Below, in pieces: positions 53,070-60,724 of a DNA stretch of 64,000 nucleotides (position 1 is its first letter; the number at the start of each line of letters is the position of its first letter). A program made the translations under genes and the position numbers. Under the pieces are notes generated by a model, which was not told where the DNA came from, searched no databases, and saw only the letters and a list, made by a program, of their open reading frames with translations. The DNA lies in contig NZ_VSST01000012.1 of the NCBI RefSeq assembly GCF_019402665.1, positions 1 through 64,000 of the forward strand, written 5' to 3'. This DNA is from Bradyrhizobium canariense. GTDB lineage: Bacteria > Pseudomonadota > Alphaproteobacteria > Rhizobiales > Xanthobacteraceae.

Positions 53070-53249
53070 ATGGGAGATATTCCCGTCATGACGCAAGAAG
53101 CCGCAGCCGAAATTGCCGTCCCGACGCGACGCGAAAGATCCGACCCGCTCGGCATCGCTTATCTTGCGACCATCGGCATCGTGATGCTGGCCTGGATCGC
53201 AGGCCTGGTCTGGGCCGCGATCGCGTTCTTCAGCTGGCTGGTGTCCTGA
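53070..53249 (+). CDS. Small single-pass membrane protein (59 aa)
   Basis: A 59-residue protein with a polar N-terminal half (MTQEAAAEIAVPTRRERSDP) and one C-terminal transmembrane helix (YLATIGIVMLAWIAGLVWAA ... FFSWLV). A GAGAAGG element just before the ATG supports the start; a second ATG six codons in is possible. No known family. It is convergent with the glycine-rich secreted protein gene. Confidence 0.7.
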   Translation: MGDIPVMTQEAAAEIAVPTRRERSDPLGIAYLATIGIVMLAWIAGLVWAAIAFFSWLVS

Positions 53250-53310
53250 CGCGCGGGCGATCCCCCTTGAATCAATTCCCGGCCAGCTGACGGCCAGCGC
53301 AAAACGAAAA

Positions 53311-53333
53311 GAGGCGGACTTTTCGCCCGCCTC
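53311..53333 (-). terminator. Terminator of the glycine-zipper protein gene
   Basis: GAGGCGG and CCGCCTC arms around a 9-nt loop; on the minus strand the stem is followed by TTTTCGTTTT. It lies 27 bp beyond the stop of the minus-strand gene. Confidence 0.8.
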
Positions 53334-53359
53334 ATCGCTTCAGGTCTCGCCTGGAGTGC

Positions 53360-54136
53360 TCAGTAACACGCCCGGGGATCGGCCTGCACATACTGGCCGC
53401 TCGGATAGCGGTAGTAGCAGTTGCCCTGGGCCAAATAGTAGCCGGGGCGCGAAGCAGCCGTCGCGCCGGCGATCGCCCCGGTGGCACCGCCGATCACGGC
53501 GCCTGCGGCCGCGCCCGAGGCGTTGCCCGAGATCAGGCCCCCCAGCACGCCGCCGACGATAGCGCCGCCAAGCGCGCTCGCACCAGGATCCGCCGGCGGC
53601 GGCGGAGGCGGCGGTTCGTAGGCGACCGGCGGCGGGGTGTAGGCCACAGGCGCGTCATCGTAATAATCCTCCGAGATGTAGGCCGGAGGCCCTTCCATGC
53701 GCTGCGGATAATAATACCGCGCGCCGCCCACATCCCACCACCAGCCGGAGCGGCCGTCGTGGACTTCGTGGCGCCAGCGTCCGCCATCCCAGGCGAGATG
53801 GCCGCGATAGGTGTGTCCGCCCCAATCGCGCGCCGGTGCGGGACCCCTGGCGTAATTGCGTCCGGGCGGCGGACCGCCGGCATTGCGCGGACCAGAACCT
53901 GCATAGCCCGGACCGCCCGCGTGAGGCTGGCCGCCGGGCTGTAGCACGGGCCGGGCAGCCTGCTGCGGCGGCAGCCCCTTGCGCATGTTCTGCGGCGGCG
54001 CACCTGCGCTCGGCCCGGGCGATGGCTGGGCGGCGTCTCTCGGCGGCCGCGCGTCCTGAGCCTGCGCCGGGACGGCGAGCAATGACATGGCCGAAACCAA
54101 GGGAATGATGATCTTGATGCGACTGGACGCACTCAT
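53360..54136 (-). CDS. Secreted proline-rich protein with glycine-zipper domain
   Basis: A 258-residue exported protein. The signal peptide (IKIIIPLVSAMSLLAVPAQA-QD) is followed by a low-complexity Pro/Gly/Ala region to about residue 95. Next comes an aromatic block (WGGHTYRGHLAWDGGRWRHE and WWWDVGGARYYYPQ), a poly-Pro stretch, and then a glycine zipper (GGAIVGGVLGGLISGNASGA ... GGATGAIAGA) of the type that spans or packs on the outer membrane. It ends with a Cys-containing YYLAQGNCYYRYPSGQY motif. It is probably an outer-membrane or surface protein of unknown role. The first ATG before the basic leader is chosen over a 40-codon extension. Confidence 0.82.
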   Translation of the reverse strand: MSASSRIKIIIPLVSAMSLLAVPAQAQDARPPRDAAQPSPGPSAGAPPQNMRKGLPPQQAARPVLQPGGQPHAGGPGYAGSGPRNAGGPPPGRNYARGPAPARDWGGHTYRGHLAWDGGRWRHEVHDGRSGWWWDVGGARYYYPQRMEGPPAYISEDYYDDAPVAYTPPPVAYEPPPPPPPADPGASALGGAIVGGVLGGLISGNASGAAAGAVIGGATGAIAGATAASRPGYYLAQGNCYYRYPSGQYVQADPRACY

Positions 54137-54320
54137 GCGTGCTTGCCCCCTACTCTCTCGATTGCCGTCGATGGCCGTGATGCCTGGCGCGATAGACGAT
54201 TCGGCTCGCGCTGAGCTGATGCCGGCTGACATGACTGACCTGCTTTGGTCGGCCAAGTCCCGTTACAAATGATTAAGATCACGACATTTTTTCGTCCGCG
54301 CGGGCCGCTCTGGAGTGCCT

Positions 54321-54557
54321 CTAGCGGGCCGGCTCGATCACATTGCAGTTGCTTCGCCCGGACATCAGGCAGTCCTGCATCTTGCTCGCGGAGGTGAGAT
54401 CGCGGGCGAGCCACCAGCCGACGCCGAGGATGACAATCGCGATGATCAAGCCGGCGATGGCGCCGCGGCGGTTGTCACCGGATTGAGGTTTTGGAGGGGA
54501 TTTGAGCTTCGCGCCCGGTTTGGGCTTAGGCTCGGGCTTGGCTTCGGACTTGGACAT
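54321..54557 (-). CDS. Small membrane protein with lysine/proline-rich N-terminus (78 aa)
   Basis: A 78-residue protein: a basic, Lys/Pro-rich disordered N-terminus (SEAKPEPKPKPGAKLKSPPK), one transmembrane helix (AIAGLIIAIVILGVGWWLA) and a short periplasmic end with two cysteines (MQDCLMSGRSNCNVI) that may pair. Hypothetical proteins like this are conserved in Bradyrhizobium. Function unknown. Confidence 0.78.
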   Translation of the reverse strand: MSKSEAKPEPKPKPGAKLKSPPKPQSGDNRRGAIAGLIIAIVILGVGWWLARDLTSASKMQDCLMSGRSNCNVIEPAR

Positions 54558-54632
54558 GGCTGACCGATCACGGGGCGAGCGGGCTTTATCACCTCTGCGG
54601 CGTGGCGTCACATCCCGCCCAGCTTCTCCCGG

Positions 54633-54869
54633 TTAGCCCCGCGTCGGCCGGATCGCTTCCTTGCGCGAGGTTTCGGCGGCCGGGATCGCCTGCTGGGCCC
54701 GCGGTGCGCAGGTCGTGAGCACAAACGCAGTCTGGGTGCATTCCCAATCTGCACCCAGGACGGCACTTTCGATCGGCTGCGGGCTGGCGAAGAGCAGCGT
54801 GACACCAGCCAGGGTTGCCACCGCGACGGCGATTGCGAGCGCCTTCAGGCTCAGTCTTGAGATCGTCAT
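54633..54869 (-). CDS. Small exported hypothetical protein (78 aa)
   Basis: A 78-residue protein with a hydrophobic N-terminal segment (ALAIAVAVATLAGVTLLFAS) acting as signal or anchor. The short periplasmic part has two cysteines (DWECTQTAFVLTTCAP) that could form a disulfide. No domain recognised. It lies upstream of the 78-residue membrane protein on the same strand, 75 bp away, and the two may be cotranscribed. Confidence 0.7.
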   Translation of the reverse strand: MTISRLSLKALAIAVAVATLAGVTLLFASPQPIESAVLGADWECTQTAFVLTTCAPRAQQAIPAAETSRKEAIRPTRG

Positions 54870-55136
54870 GCCCGTGCTCCGCGTCTCATACCAGGCGGGA
54901 CGCTAGGCGCCGCCCTGGTGCCCCTTATGAGGGGCATCACAATTCGGCAGTTTTTCGGGGCTACGAGAGATCGTCGGGGGCGGCGATTTTCGTCTACCTG
55001 ATCGGCTGCGATTATAGGTGGCATCACGGCGCGCGCCGATGTACACGCATCTGCGTCGCGCGGCGCCCGCTATGCCCAGCCGACGTACCAACAGGCAGTG
55101 ATGTAGGATCGAAAGCGAGGATGACAAGGTTCGCCG

Positions 55137-55484
55137 ATGAGTGGATTTAGGGAACCAGGCTTCTCCGACCGGCAAAAGGCGGCACAGGAAGCACGCAAAA
55201 ACCTTTTGAACAAATTCAAGTCGCAGCCGGGGCCGGATGATCCCGCGGTTGTGGCGAAGCGTGCGGAGCGCGAGGCCCTTGCGGCCAAGCGCGCCGAGGC
55301 AAAGGCTGCGCGCGAGACGGAAAAGGCCGAGCAGAAGCGCCTTCAAGAAGAGGCTGCCGCGCTCGAGGCCGCGCGGATCGCCCGCGAAGCCGAAGAAGCC
55401 GTCGCGAAGGCCGCCGAAGCCGAGGCCGATCAAAAGGCCAAGCGAGACGCCCGCTACGCCGCCCGCAAGGCGAAGCGCAAGTAA
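55137..55484 (+). CDS. DUF6481 family protein
   Basis: A 115-residue, highly charged, probably coiled-coil protein. The N-terminus FREPGFSDRQKAAQEARKN identifies the DUF6481 group; the rest is Ala/Glu/Lys/Arg repeats such as AAKRAEAKAARETEKAEQKR with a heptad-like pattern, ending in a basic YAARKAKRK tail. The role is unknown, possibly nucleic-acid or ribosome associated given the basic tail (inference). It has its own strong terminator. Its repetitive codon use gives high Ala/Glu content, which looks native, not foreign. Confidence 0.85.
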   Translation: MSGFREPGFSDRQKAAQEARKNLLNKFKSQPGPDDPAVVAKRAEREALAAKRAEAKAARETEKAEQKRLQEEAAALEAARIAREAEEAVAKAAEAEADQKAKRDARYAARKAKRK

Positions 55485-55529
55485 CGTTCGCAAGTCACGT
55501 TCAATTGAATTTGGACTGAAACAATACTC

Positions 55530-55563
55530 CGGGGGCGGTCTACGTGACCGCCCCCGGATTTTT
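55530..55563 (+). terminator. Strong Rho-independent terminator
   Basis: Perfect 12-bp arms CCGGGGGCGGTC and GACCGCCCCCGG around TACGT, followed by ATTTTT. It serves the DUF6481 gene and lies between it and the convergent MxKDx gene. Confidence 0.92.
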
Positions 55564-55607
55564 GGCGCGCGTCTGGCTGTCGCAAGCGCCGCCTCGACGA
55601 TGGAAGA

Positions 55608-55850
55608 TCAGTGCTTCTTCATCATCCCGTCGTCTTTCTTCATCCCGTCCTTCGACATCGTGTCCTTCTTCATGCCGTCGTCCTTGGACATGGTGTCCTT
55701 CTTCATGCCGTCCTTGGACATCGTGTCCTTTTTCATCATGCCGTCATCCTTGCCCATCTTGTCCTGGGCAAAGGCGGCCGGCGACAGCGCGAGGCCGAGC
55801 GAGAGAACGGCCGCCGAAACGCCGAGCGCGATGCGGGTACGAATGGTCAT
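55608..55850 (-). CDS. Pentapeptide MxKDx repeat protein
   Basis: An 80-residue secreted protein: signal peptide to about residue 28 (SLGLALSPAAFA-QD), then only tandem repeats of a five-residue unit M-x-K-D-x, with variants such as KDTMSKDGMKKDTMSKD, to the end. Roughly ten units are visible, in higher-order blocks of about 16 residues, so copy number may vary between strains. The Met/Lys/Asp-rich composition suggests metal binding or a structural role in the periplasm; neither is established. Confidence 0.92.
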   Translation of the reverse strand: MTIRTRIALGVSAAVLSLGLALSPAAFAQDKMGKDDGMMKKDTMSKDGMKKDTMSKDDGMKKDTMSKDGMKKDDGMMKKH

Positions 55851-56170
55851 GACTGGTCTTCCCTTCGAGATGATGTTTGTCAGCGACGGACGCCGCTATC
55901 TGATCTCGACGGATTGCCACGGGGCGTTGTTACGCGACCGCTGATAAATTTCTGCGCCCCCGCCGCCCCTTCGTTGGACGGATGCAGAAACACCCAGAAG
56001 TGTGCAACGCAGCATGGTCGACACTTGCCGCGGCATTCGGTCTCGAACTATCAGACTAGAGAACATTGTCTGAAAGACCGGCTAGGATGGGCCTCAGCAC
56101 GGTCTCAAAGACCCGCCCAAAATCACAGCAAGCAAGAACCGTCCAAGAAACGTCCAAAGGGAATCACACC
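55851..56170. other. Intergenic region between MxKDx and TRAP genes
   Basis: About 320 bp containing the two divergent promoters. One inverted repeat, TCAGAC-11 nt-GTCTGA (56051-56073), lies about 100 bp upstream of the first dctP and could be an operator. No coding sequence or RNA gene recognised. Confidence 0.45.
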
Positions 56171-57193
56171 ATGCTCACGCGCCGCCACTTGATCGCGACC
56201 GCCGTCGCCGCACCCGCCATTCTCCGTTTCAGCACCGGCACCGCGCATGCCGCGACCACGCTGAAGATCTCGCATCAATTCCCGGGCGGCACCGTTGACA
56301 AGGGCGATTTCCGCGACCGGCTCTGCCGCATGTTCGCCGCCGAAGTCGCCAAGCGCAGCAACGGCGACATCGCCGCCGAAATCTATCCGAACTCCTCCCT
56401 GATCAAGACCAACGCGCAGTTCTCCGCGATGCGCAAGGGCGCGCTCGACATCAGCCTCTACCCGATGCCCTACGCCGGCGGCGAATTGCCGGAAACAAAT
56501 ATCGGCCTGATGCCGGGCCTCGTCACCACCTACGACCAGGGCATGCGCTGGAAGAAGGAGCCGGTCGGCAAGGCGTTGACCGACTTCCTCGCCGACAAGG
56601 GCATCATCCTGCTCAGCTGGGTGTGGCAGGCCGGCGGCGTCGCCAGCCGCTCCAAGCCGATCGTGGCCCCCGAAGATGCCAAGGGTCTCAAGGTGCGCGG
56701 CGGCTCGCGCGAGATGGACATGGTGCTGCAGACCGCCGGCGCATCCGTGCTGTCGGTGCCCTCGAACGAAATCTACGCAGCGATGCAGACGGGGGCCTGC
56801 GATGCCGGCATCACCTCCTCGACCAGCCTGATCTCGTTCCGCCTCGAAGAGGTCGCGAAATCGCTGACCTCGGGCGCAGGCGCGTCCTACTGGTTCATGC
56901 TCGAGCCGCTGATGATGTCGAAGGCGATCTTCGACAAGCTGCCGAAGAACCAGCAGGACGTCCTGCTCGCGGTCGGCACCGAGCTCGAAGCCTTCGGCCG
57001 CAAGGGCGCGCAGGACGACGACGTCGAGGTCGCCAAGGTCTACGAGAAGGCCGGCGCCAAGGTCTCGGCGCTCGATGCCGCGACCGTCGGCAAGTGGCGC
57101 GACATCGCCCGCGACACCGCATGGAAAGACTACGGCGCCAAGACCGCGACCTCGGCCAACCTGCTCAAGCTCGCGACCGACGTCGCCGCATGA
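56171..57193 (+). CDS. TRAP transporter substrate-binding protein (DctP-like, first set)
   Basis: A 340-residue periplasmic receptor for a high-affinity carboxylate-type TRAP transporter. The N-terminus MLTRRHLIATAVAAPAIL carries a twin-arginine-like signal. Family landmarks: LKISHQFPGGTVDKGDFRDR, the SSLIKTNAQFSAMRKGALDI segment, and the arginine region KGLKVRGGSREMDMVLQ that normally clamps the substrate carboxylate. The substrate cannot be inferred. An AGGGA site precedes the ATG. Its stop overlaps the dctQ start (ATGA). Confidence 0.93.
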   Translation: MLTRRHLIATAVAAPAILRFSTGTAHAATTLKISHQFPGGTVDKGDFRDRLCRMFAAEVAKRSNGDIAAEIYPNSSLIKTNAQFSAMRKGALDISLYPMPYAGGELPETNIGLMPGLVTTYDQGMRWKKEPVGKALTDFLADKGIILLSWVWQAGGVASRSKPIVAPEDAKGLKVRGGSREMDMVLQTAGASVLSVPSNEIYAAMQTGACDAGITSSTSLISFRLEEVAKSLTSGAGASYWFMLEPLMMSKAIFDKLPKNQQDVLLAVGTELEAFGRKGAQDDDVEVAKVYEKAGAKVSALDAATVGKWRDIARDTAWKDYGAKTATSANLLKLATDVAA

Positions 57194-57744
57194 GCCACGG
57201 TCCGCTTCCGGATCGTGACGACCAGGCCAACGCTGCCGCAAGGACTGGCCTTGCGGCGGCGATCGATCGCGGTCTCGCCATCCTCAACAACATCATCGTC
57301 GTGTTCGCCGCGATTGCGCTGATCGCCGCCTGCGCCATCCTGAGCTACAGCGTGCTCAGCCGCGCCTTGTTCAAGGCCGCCAATTACTGGCAGGACGAGG
57401 CTGCGGTGTTCCTGCTGGTCGGCGCCACCTTCATGACCGCCGCCTACGTACAGCAGAACCGCGGTCACATCGGCATCGAGGCCTTCGTCGGCCTGCTCTC
57501 GCCGCTGGCGAACCGGATCAGGCTGTGGCTGGTCGACGCCGTGACGCTTCTGTTCTGCGCTTTCTTCGCCTGGAAGTCGTGGACGCTGGCGCATGAAGCC
57601 TATGTCGACGGCCAGGTCTCGAACTCGATGTGGTCGCCGCCGCTGGCCATCCCCTATTCGCTGATGGCGTTCGGCATGAGCCTGCTCTGCGTCCAGATCT
57701 TCGTGCAGCTTGCGCTGCCTTTCGCTGGAGCCAGGCGTTCATGA
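57190..57744 (+). CDS. TRAP transporter small permease (DctQ-like, first set)
   Basis: A 184-residue inner-membrane protein with four transmembrane helices. NIIVVFAAIALIAACAILSY is TM1, followed by the conserved NYWQDEAAVFLLVGATFMTA and QQNRGHIGIEAFVGLL. It pairs with the large permease to form the membrane part of the sodium-driven TRAP transporter. It overlaps its neighbours at both ends (ATGA), which indicates strong translational coupling. Confidence 0.93.
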   Translation: MSHGPLPDRDDQANAAARTGLAAAIDRGLAILNNIIVVFAAIALIAACAILSYSVLSRALFKAANYWQDEAAVFLLVGATFMTAAYVQQNRGHIGIEAFVGLLSPLANRIRLWLVDAVTLLFCAFFAWKSWTLAHEAYVDGQVSNSMWSPPLAIPYSLMAFGMSLLCVQIFVQLALPFAGARRS

Positions 57745-59099
57745 GCGTTTTCGGTATCGGCCTCGCATACGGAATTGCGACGCTGGTCGTGATGTTTTCG
57801 GGCATGCCGATTGCGTTCGCGCTCGGCGCGGTCGCGGTCGTGTTCATGGGCATCTACATGCCCGCCGCCTCTCTCGATACGGTGACGCAGAACGTCTACG
57901 AGGAAATGGCCTCGATCACGCTGCTGTCGATCCCGCTCTTCATCCTGAAGGGCGCCGCGATCGGCAAGTCTCGCGCGGGCCAGGATCTCTATTCGGCTCT
58001 GCACGCCTGGCTGCACCGCGTCCCCGGCGGCCTCGGCGTCGCCAATGTGTTTGCCTGCGCGCTGTTTGCGGCGATGGCGGGCTCCTCGCCCGCGACCTGC
58101 TCGGCAATCGGCTCGGCTGGCATCCCCGAGATGCGCAAGCGCGGCTATTCCGGTGGTTTTGCCGCGGGCATCATCGCCGCCGGCGGCACGCTCGGCATTC
58201 TGCTCCCGCCGTCGATCACCATGATCCTGTTTGCGGTCGCCGCCGAAAAATCGCTGGGACGGCTGTTCCTCGCCGGCATCGGGCCCGGCCTGCTGCTGGT
58301 CTCGCTGTTCGGCGTCTACGCCGTGATCCGCTTCCGCCAGGAATACGCCGCGGCCGAAGCGATCTACAAGAACGGCGGGCCGGAAGCTGCGATCCTCGCC
58401 CGCGACGAGTACACGCTTGCGGAACGCTTCAGCGTGCTGCCACGCGTAATCCCCTTCGTGCTGCTGCTCACCGGCGTCATGATCGCGCTCTATGGCGGCT
58501 ACGCCACGCCGTCGGAGACTGCCGGCCTCGGCGGTCTCCTGGCGCTGGCGCTGATCGCGGCGATCTACAGCGTGTGGCGGCCGAGCGACCTCGCCCCGAT
58601 CCTGAAATCGACGATCCGGGAATCGACCATGCTGATGATGATCATCGGCATGTCGCTGCTCTATTCCTACGTGATGAGCTATCTGCACATCTCGCAATCG
58701 GCCGCCGAATCCGTCGTCGCGATGCATCTGCCGCGCTGGGGCCTCTTGTTCGCGATCCTCGTCATGGTCGTCGTGCTCGGCTTCTTCCTGCCGCCGGTCT
58801 CGATTATTCTCATGACCGCGCCGATCATCCTGCCGCCGCTCCGTGCCGCCAATTTCGACATCATCTGGTTCGGCGTCGTCATGACCATCGTGATGGAGAT
58901 GGGACTGATCCATCCACCCGTCGGGCTCAACATCTTCGTCATCCGCAACGTCGCGCCGGACATTCCCCTGCGCGAGGTGATCTGGGGCACGCTTCCTTTC
59001 GTGCTCTTGATGATGCTCGCGGTGCTGCTGCTGTGCTTCGTGCCGGGCATCTCGACCGCACTGCCGGACCTGGTGATGGGGCCGGACGGGAGCAGGTAG
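57741..59099 (+). CDS. TRAP transporter large permease (DctM-like, first set)
   Basis: A 452-residue protein with about 12 transmembrane segments. ATCSAIGSAGIPEMRKRGYS and GGTLGILLPPSITMILFAV are classic DctM motifs near residues 115-175, as is MGLIHPPVGLNIFVI near 395. It moves solute with Na+. It completes the first TRAP operon, which has no regulator or catabolic gene attached; the GntR gene is convergent just beyond a palindromic repeat. Confidence 0.94.
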   Translation: MSVFGIGLAYGIATLVVMFSGMPIAFALGAVAVVFMGIYMPAASLDTVTQNVYEEMASITLLSIPLFILKGAAIGKSRAGQDLYSALHAWLHRVPGGLGVANVFACALFAAMAGSSPATCSAIGSAGIPEMRKRGYSGGFAAGIIAAGGTLGILLPPSITMILFAVAAEKSLGRLFLAGIGPGLLLVSLFGVYAVIRFRQEYAAAEAIYKNGGPEAAILARDEYTLAERFSVLPRVIPFVLLLTGVMIALYGGYATPSETAGLGGLLALALIAAIYSVWRPSDLAPILKSTIRESTMLMMIIGMSLLYSYVMSYLHISQSAAESVVAMHLPRWGLLFAILVMVVVLGFFLPPVSIILMTAPIILPPLRAANFDIIWFGVVMTIVMEMGLIHPPVGLNIFVIRNVAPDIPLREVIWGTLPFVLLMMLAVLLLCFVPGISTALPDLVMGPDGSR

Positions 59100-59116
59100 C
59101 GGCAATCGCAAGTGCT

Positions 59117-59207
59117 GTAGGGTGGGCAAAGGCGCGCAGCGCCGTGCCCACCACCTCTCTGTGCTTCCGCGAAAAGTGGTGGGCACGCTTCGCTTTGCCC
59201 ACCCTAC
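59117..59207. repeat. Palindromic repeat between dctM and gntR
   Basis: GTAGGGTGGGCAAAGGC... and ...GCTTTGCCCACCCTAC form long inverted arms, with inner arms GTGCCCACCA and TGGTGGGCAC. This is a common Bradyrhizobium intergenic family. It fills the gap between two convergent genes and could serve as a bidirectional terminator. Confidence 0.85.
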
Positions 59208-59218
59208 CAGCGCGTCGA

Positions 59219-59911
59219 TTACGACTCGCGCTTCCGCCGCGACTTCGGCGCGAGCGTGCCGCCACCCACCACCTGCAGCAGATCTTTGCGCACGGCTTCA
59301 ATGTGACGCTCCAAAAACCGGCAGGCCTCCTCGATCTTCTGCGCGCGGCAGAGCGCGATCAGATGGGCATGCTCCTTCTCCGCCGTGCCCATCGCCTTGG
59401 TGTTGGAGAGCTGAAGCCGCGTGTAGCGGTCGCTGGTCTGGAGCAGTGACAGCACGATCGCCCGGGTGCGGGGCTGCGGCGCGTGGATGTAGAGCGCCAT
59501 GTGGAAGTCGGCATTGAGCTGCCCCCATTCGCTGACGTTGCGGGCCTTGATCGCCTTCTCGAAGCTTTTGTGGATGTCGTCGAGCCCTGCGAAATCCTCC
59601 GCCGTGAACCGGGGAGCCGAGTGCGCCAGCAGCCGCGGCTCCAGGATCCGGCGCAGGTCGAAGACGTCGTTGATCTCGTCCAGTGACAGCTCGGAGACGA
59701 TGGCGCCCTTCTGCGGAACGATCCGCACCAGGCCTTCCGCTTCGAGCTGAAACAGCGCCTCGCGCACGGGGATACGGCTGACGCCATAGGCCTCGCCGAG
59801 CGCATCCTGGCGCAGTTGCGATCCGGCCGGATAGGTCCCGTCGAGGATTGCTTGCCGGAGCTGGTCGACGATCGCAGCCGACAGGGTGCGATGCTTCAGA
59901 GGCAGTTTCAT
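59219..59911 (-). CDS. GntR/FCD-family transcriptional regulator
   Basis: A 230-residue regulator with an N-terminal winged helix (about 10-75; IPVREALFQLEAEGLV is the recognition-helix region) and an all-helical FCD ligand domain. The conserved FCD residues appear: Asp in NADFHMALYIHAP, then His in EKEHAHLIALCRA and ERHIEAVRKDL, which usually bind a metal and a carboxylate ligand. It is divergent from the second TRAP set; between them lies a 17-bp palindrome over a promoter, the expected operator. The ATG giving MKLPLKHRTL matches family length. A repressor relieved by the transported carboxylate is inferred. Confidence 0.92.
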   Translation of the reverse strand: MKLPLKHRTLSAAIVDQLRQAILDGTYPAGSQLRQDALGEAYGVSRIPVREALFQLEAEGLVRIVPQKGAIVSELSLDEINDVFDLRRILEPRLLAHSAPRFTAEDFAGLDDIHKSFEKAIKARNVSEWGQLNADFHMALYIHAPQPRTRAIVLSLLQTSDRYTRLQLSNTKAMGTAEKEHAHLIALCRAQKIEEACRFLERHIEAVRKDLLQVVGGGTLAPKSRRKRES

Positions 59912-60028
59912 CCGATCTTCCGTCCCTCTCCGACTCGGCCGGCCGGAACGGTCCCTGTCTTGCATGTTGAGGTCATCGCGTCCCCGCAAAAAGCGCGTGC
60001 ACGCCTTCGACGCAATCCGCGATTCCAT

Positions 60029-60057
60029 TTGACAGCCAAAATGTATAAATTATACAT
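60029..60057 (+). promoter_or_regulatory. Promoter with overlapping GntR-type operator
   Basis: TTGACA (60029-60034) is a perfect -35 box. A palindrome ATGTATAA-A-TTATACAT (60041-60057, 8-bp arms) contains TATACA at 16-nt spacing, an acceptable -10. A palindrome of this ATGTATA...TATACAT kind is typical for FCD-GntR repressors, and its placement over the -10 implies repression of the TRAP operon. Confidence 0.75.
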
Positions 60058-60100
60058 TCGGCCATCGCACGACAAATCTTGCGGGCAATGGGGCCTCTTC

Positions 60101-60724
60101 ATGATCGAGCAGACGATGCCGGCCACGCGCGCGTTCAGCGTTCGACGCATGGTCGTCCGCGCCTCCTGCGCCCTGCTCGCCGTCGAGCGGATCGCATTGA
60201 TGGGCCTGATGTACCTGCTCACCGCCCTGATCCTGGTCAACGTCGTCACCCGCTACTCGCATTTCCCGATCTACTGGATCGACGAGTCCGCGGTCTATTG
60301 CGTGGTCTGGCTGACATTCGTCGGCGCCTCCGCGATGACGCGGCTGCGGCTCGATTTCGCGGTGACGATGCTGACGGAACGTCTTTCGCTCCGCGCCCAG
60401 AAGATCGCGAAGGTGATCTCGACCGGCCTCGTCGTCGTGTTCGGTCTCGCCCTGATCGTCACCTGCGTGCTTTGGATGGACCCGATTGGCCTCGCCCGCG
60501 CCGGCTTCGACGGGCGCAAGCTGGCGGCCCAGACCTTCAATTTCCTCTACACGGAGCATACCCAGACGCTGAACTGGCCGACCTGGGTGCTCTATCTGAC
60601 GCTGCCGATCTTCGCGGTGTCGATGACCGTGCATGGTCTCGCCAATTTGCTGGAAGATCTCGAACTGGTCCCGCGCATCCCACCGAAGGGCTTTGCGCTC
60701 TCCGAGCTCGACGGGGTCAACTGA
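60101..60724 (+). CDS. TRAP transporter small permease (DctQ-like, second set)
   Basis: A 207-residue small permease. A basic cytoplasmic start (ATRAFSVRRMVVRAS) precedes TM1. IYWIDESAVYCVVWLTFVGA is the conserved TM2 region and RLRLDFAVTMLTERL the usual loop; two more helices follow, with a longer than average loop (FDGRKLAAQTFNFLYTEHTQ). The first ATG after the promoter/operator is chosen; a second in-frame ATG lies five codons downstream. Its stop overlaps dctM (TGATG). Confidence 0.92.
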   Translation: MIEQTMPATRAFSVRRMVVRASCALLAVERIALMGLMYLLTALILVNVVTRYSHFPIYWIDESAVYCVVWLTFVGASAMTRLRLDFAVTMLTERLSLRAQKIAKVISTGLVVVFGLALIVTCVLWMDPIGLARAGFDGRKLAAQTFNFLYTEHTQTLNWPTWVLYLTLPIFAVSMTVHGLANLLEDLELVPRIPPKGFALSELDGVN

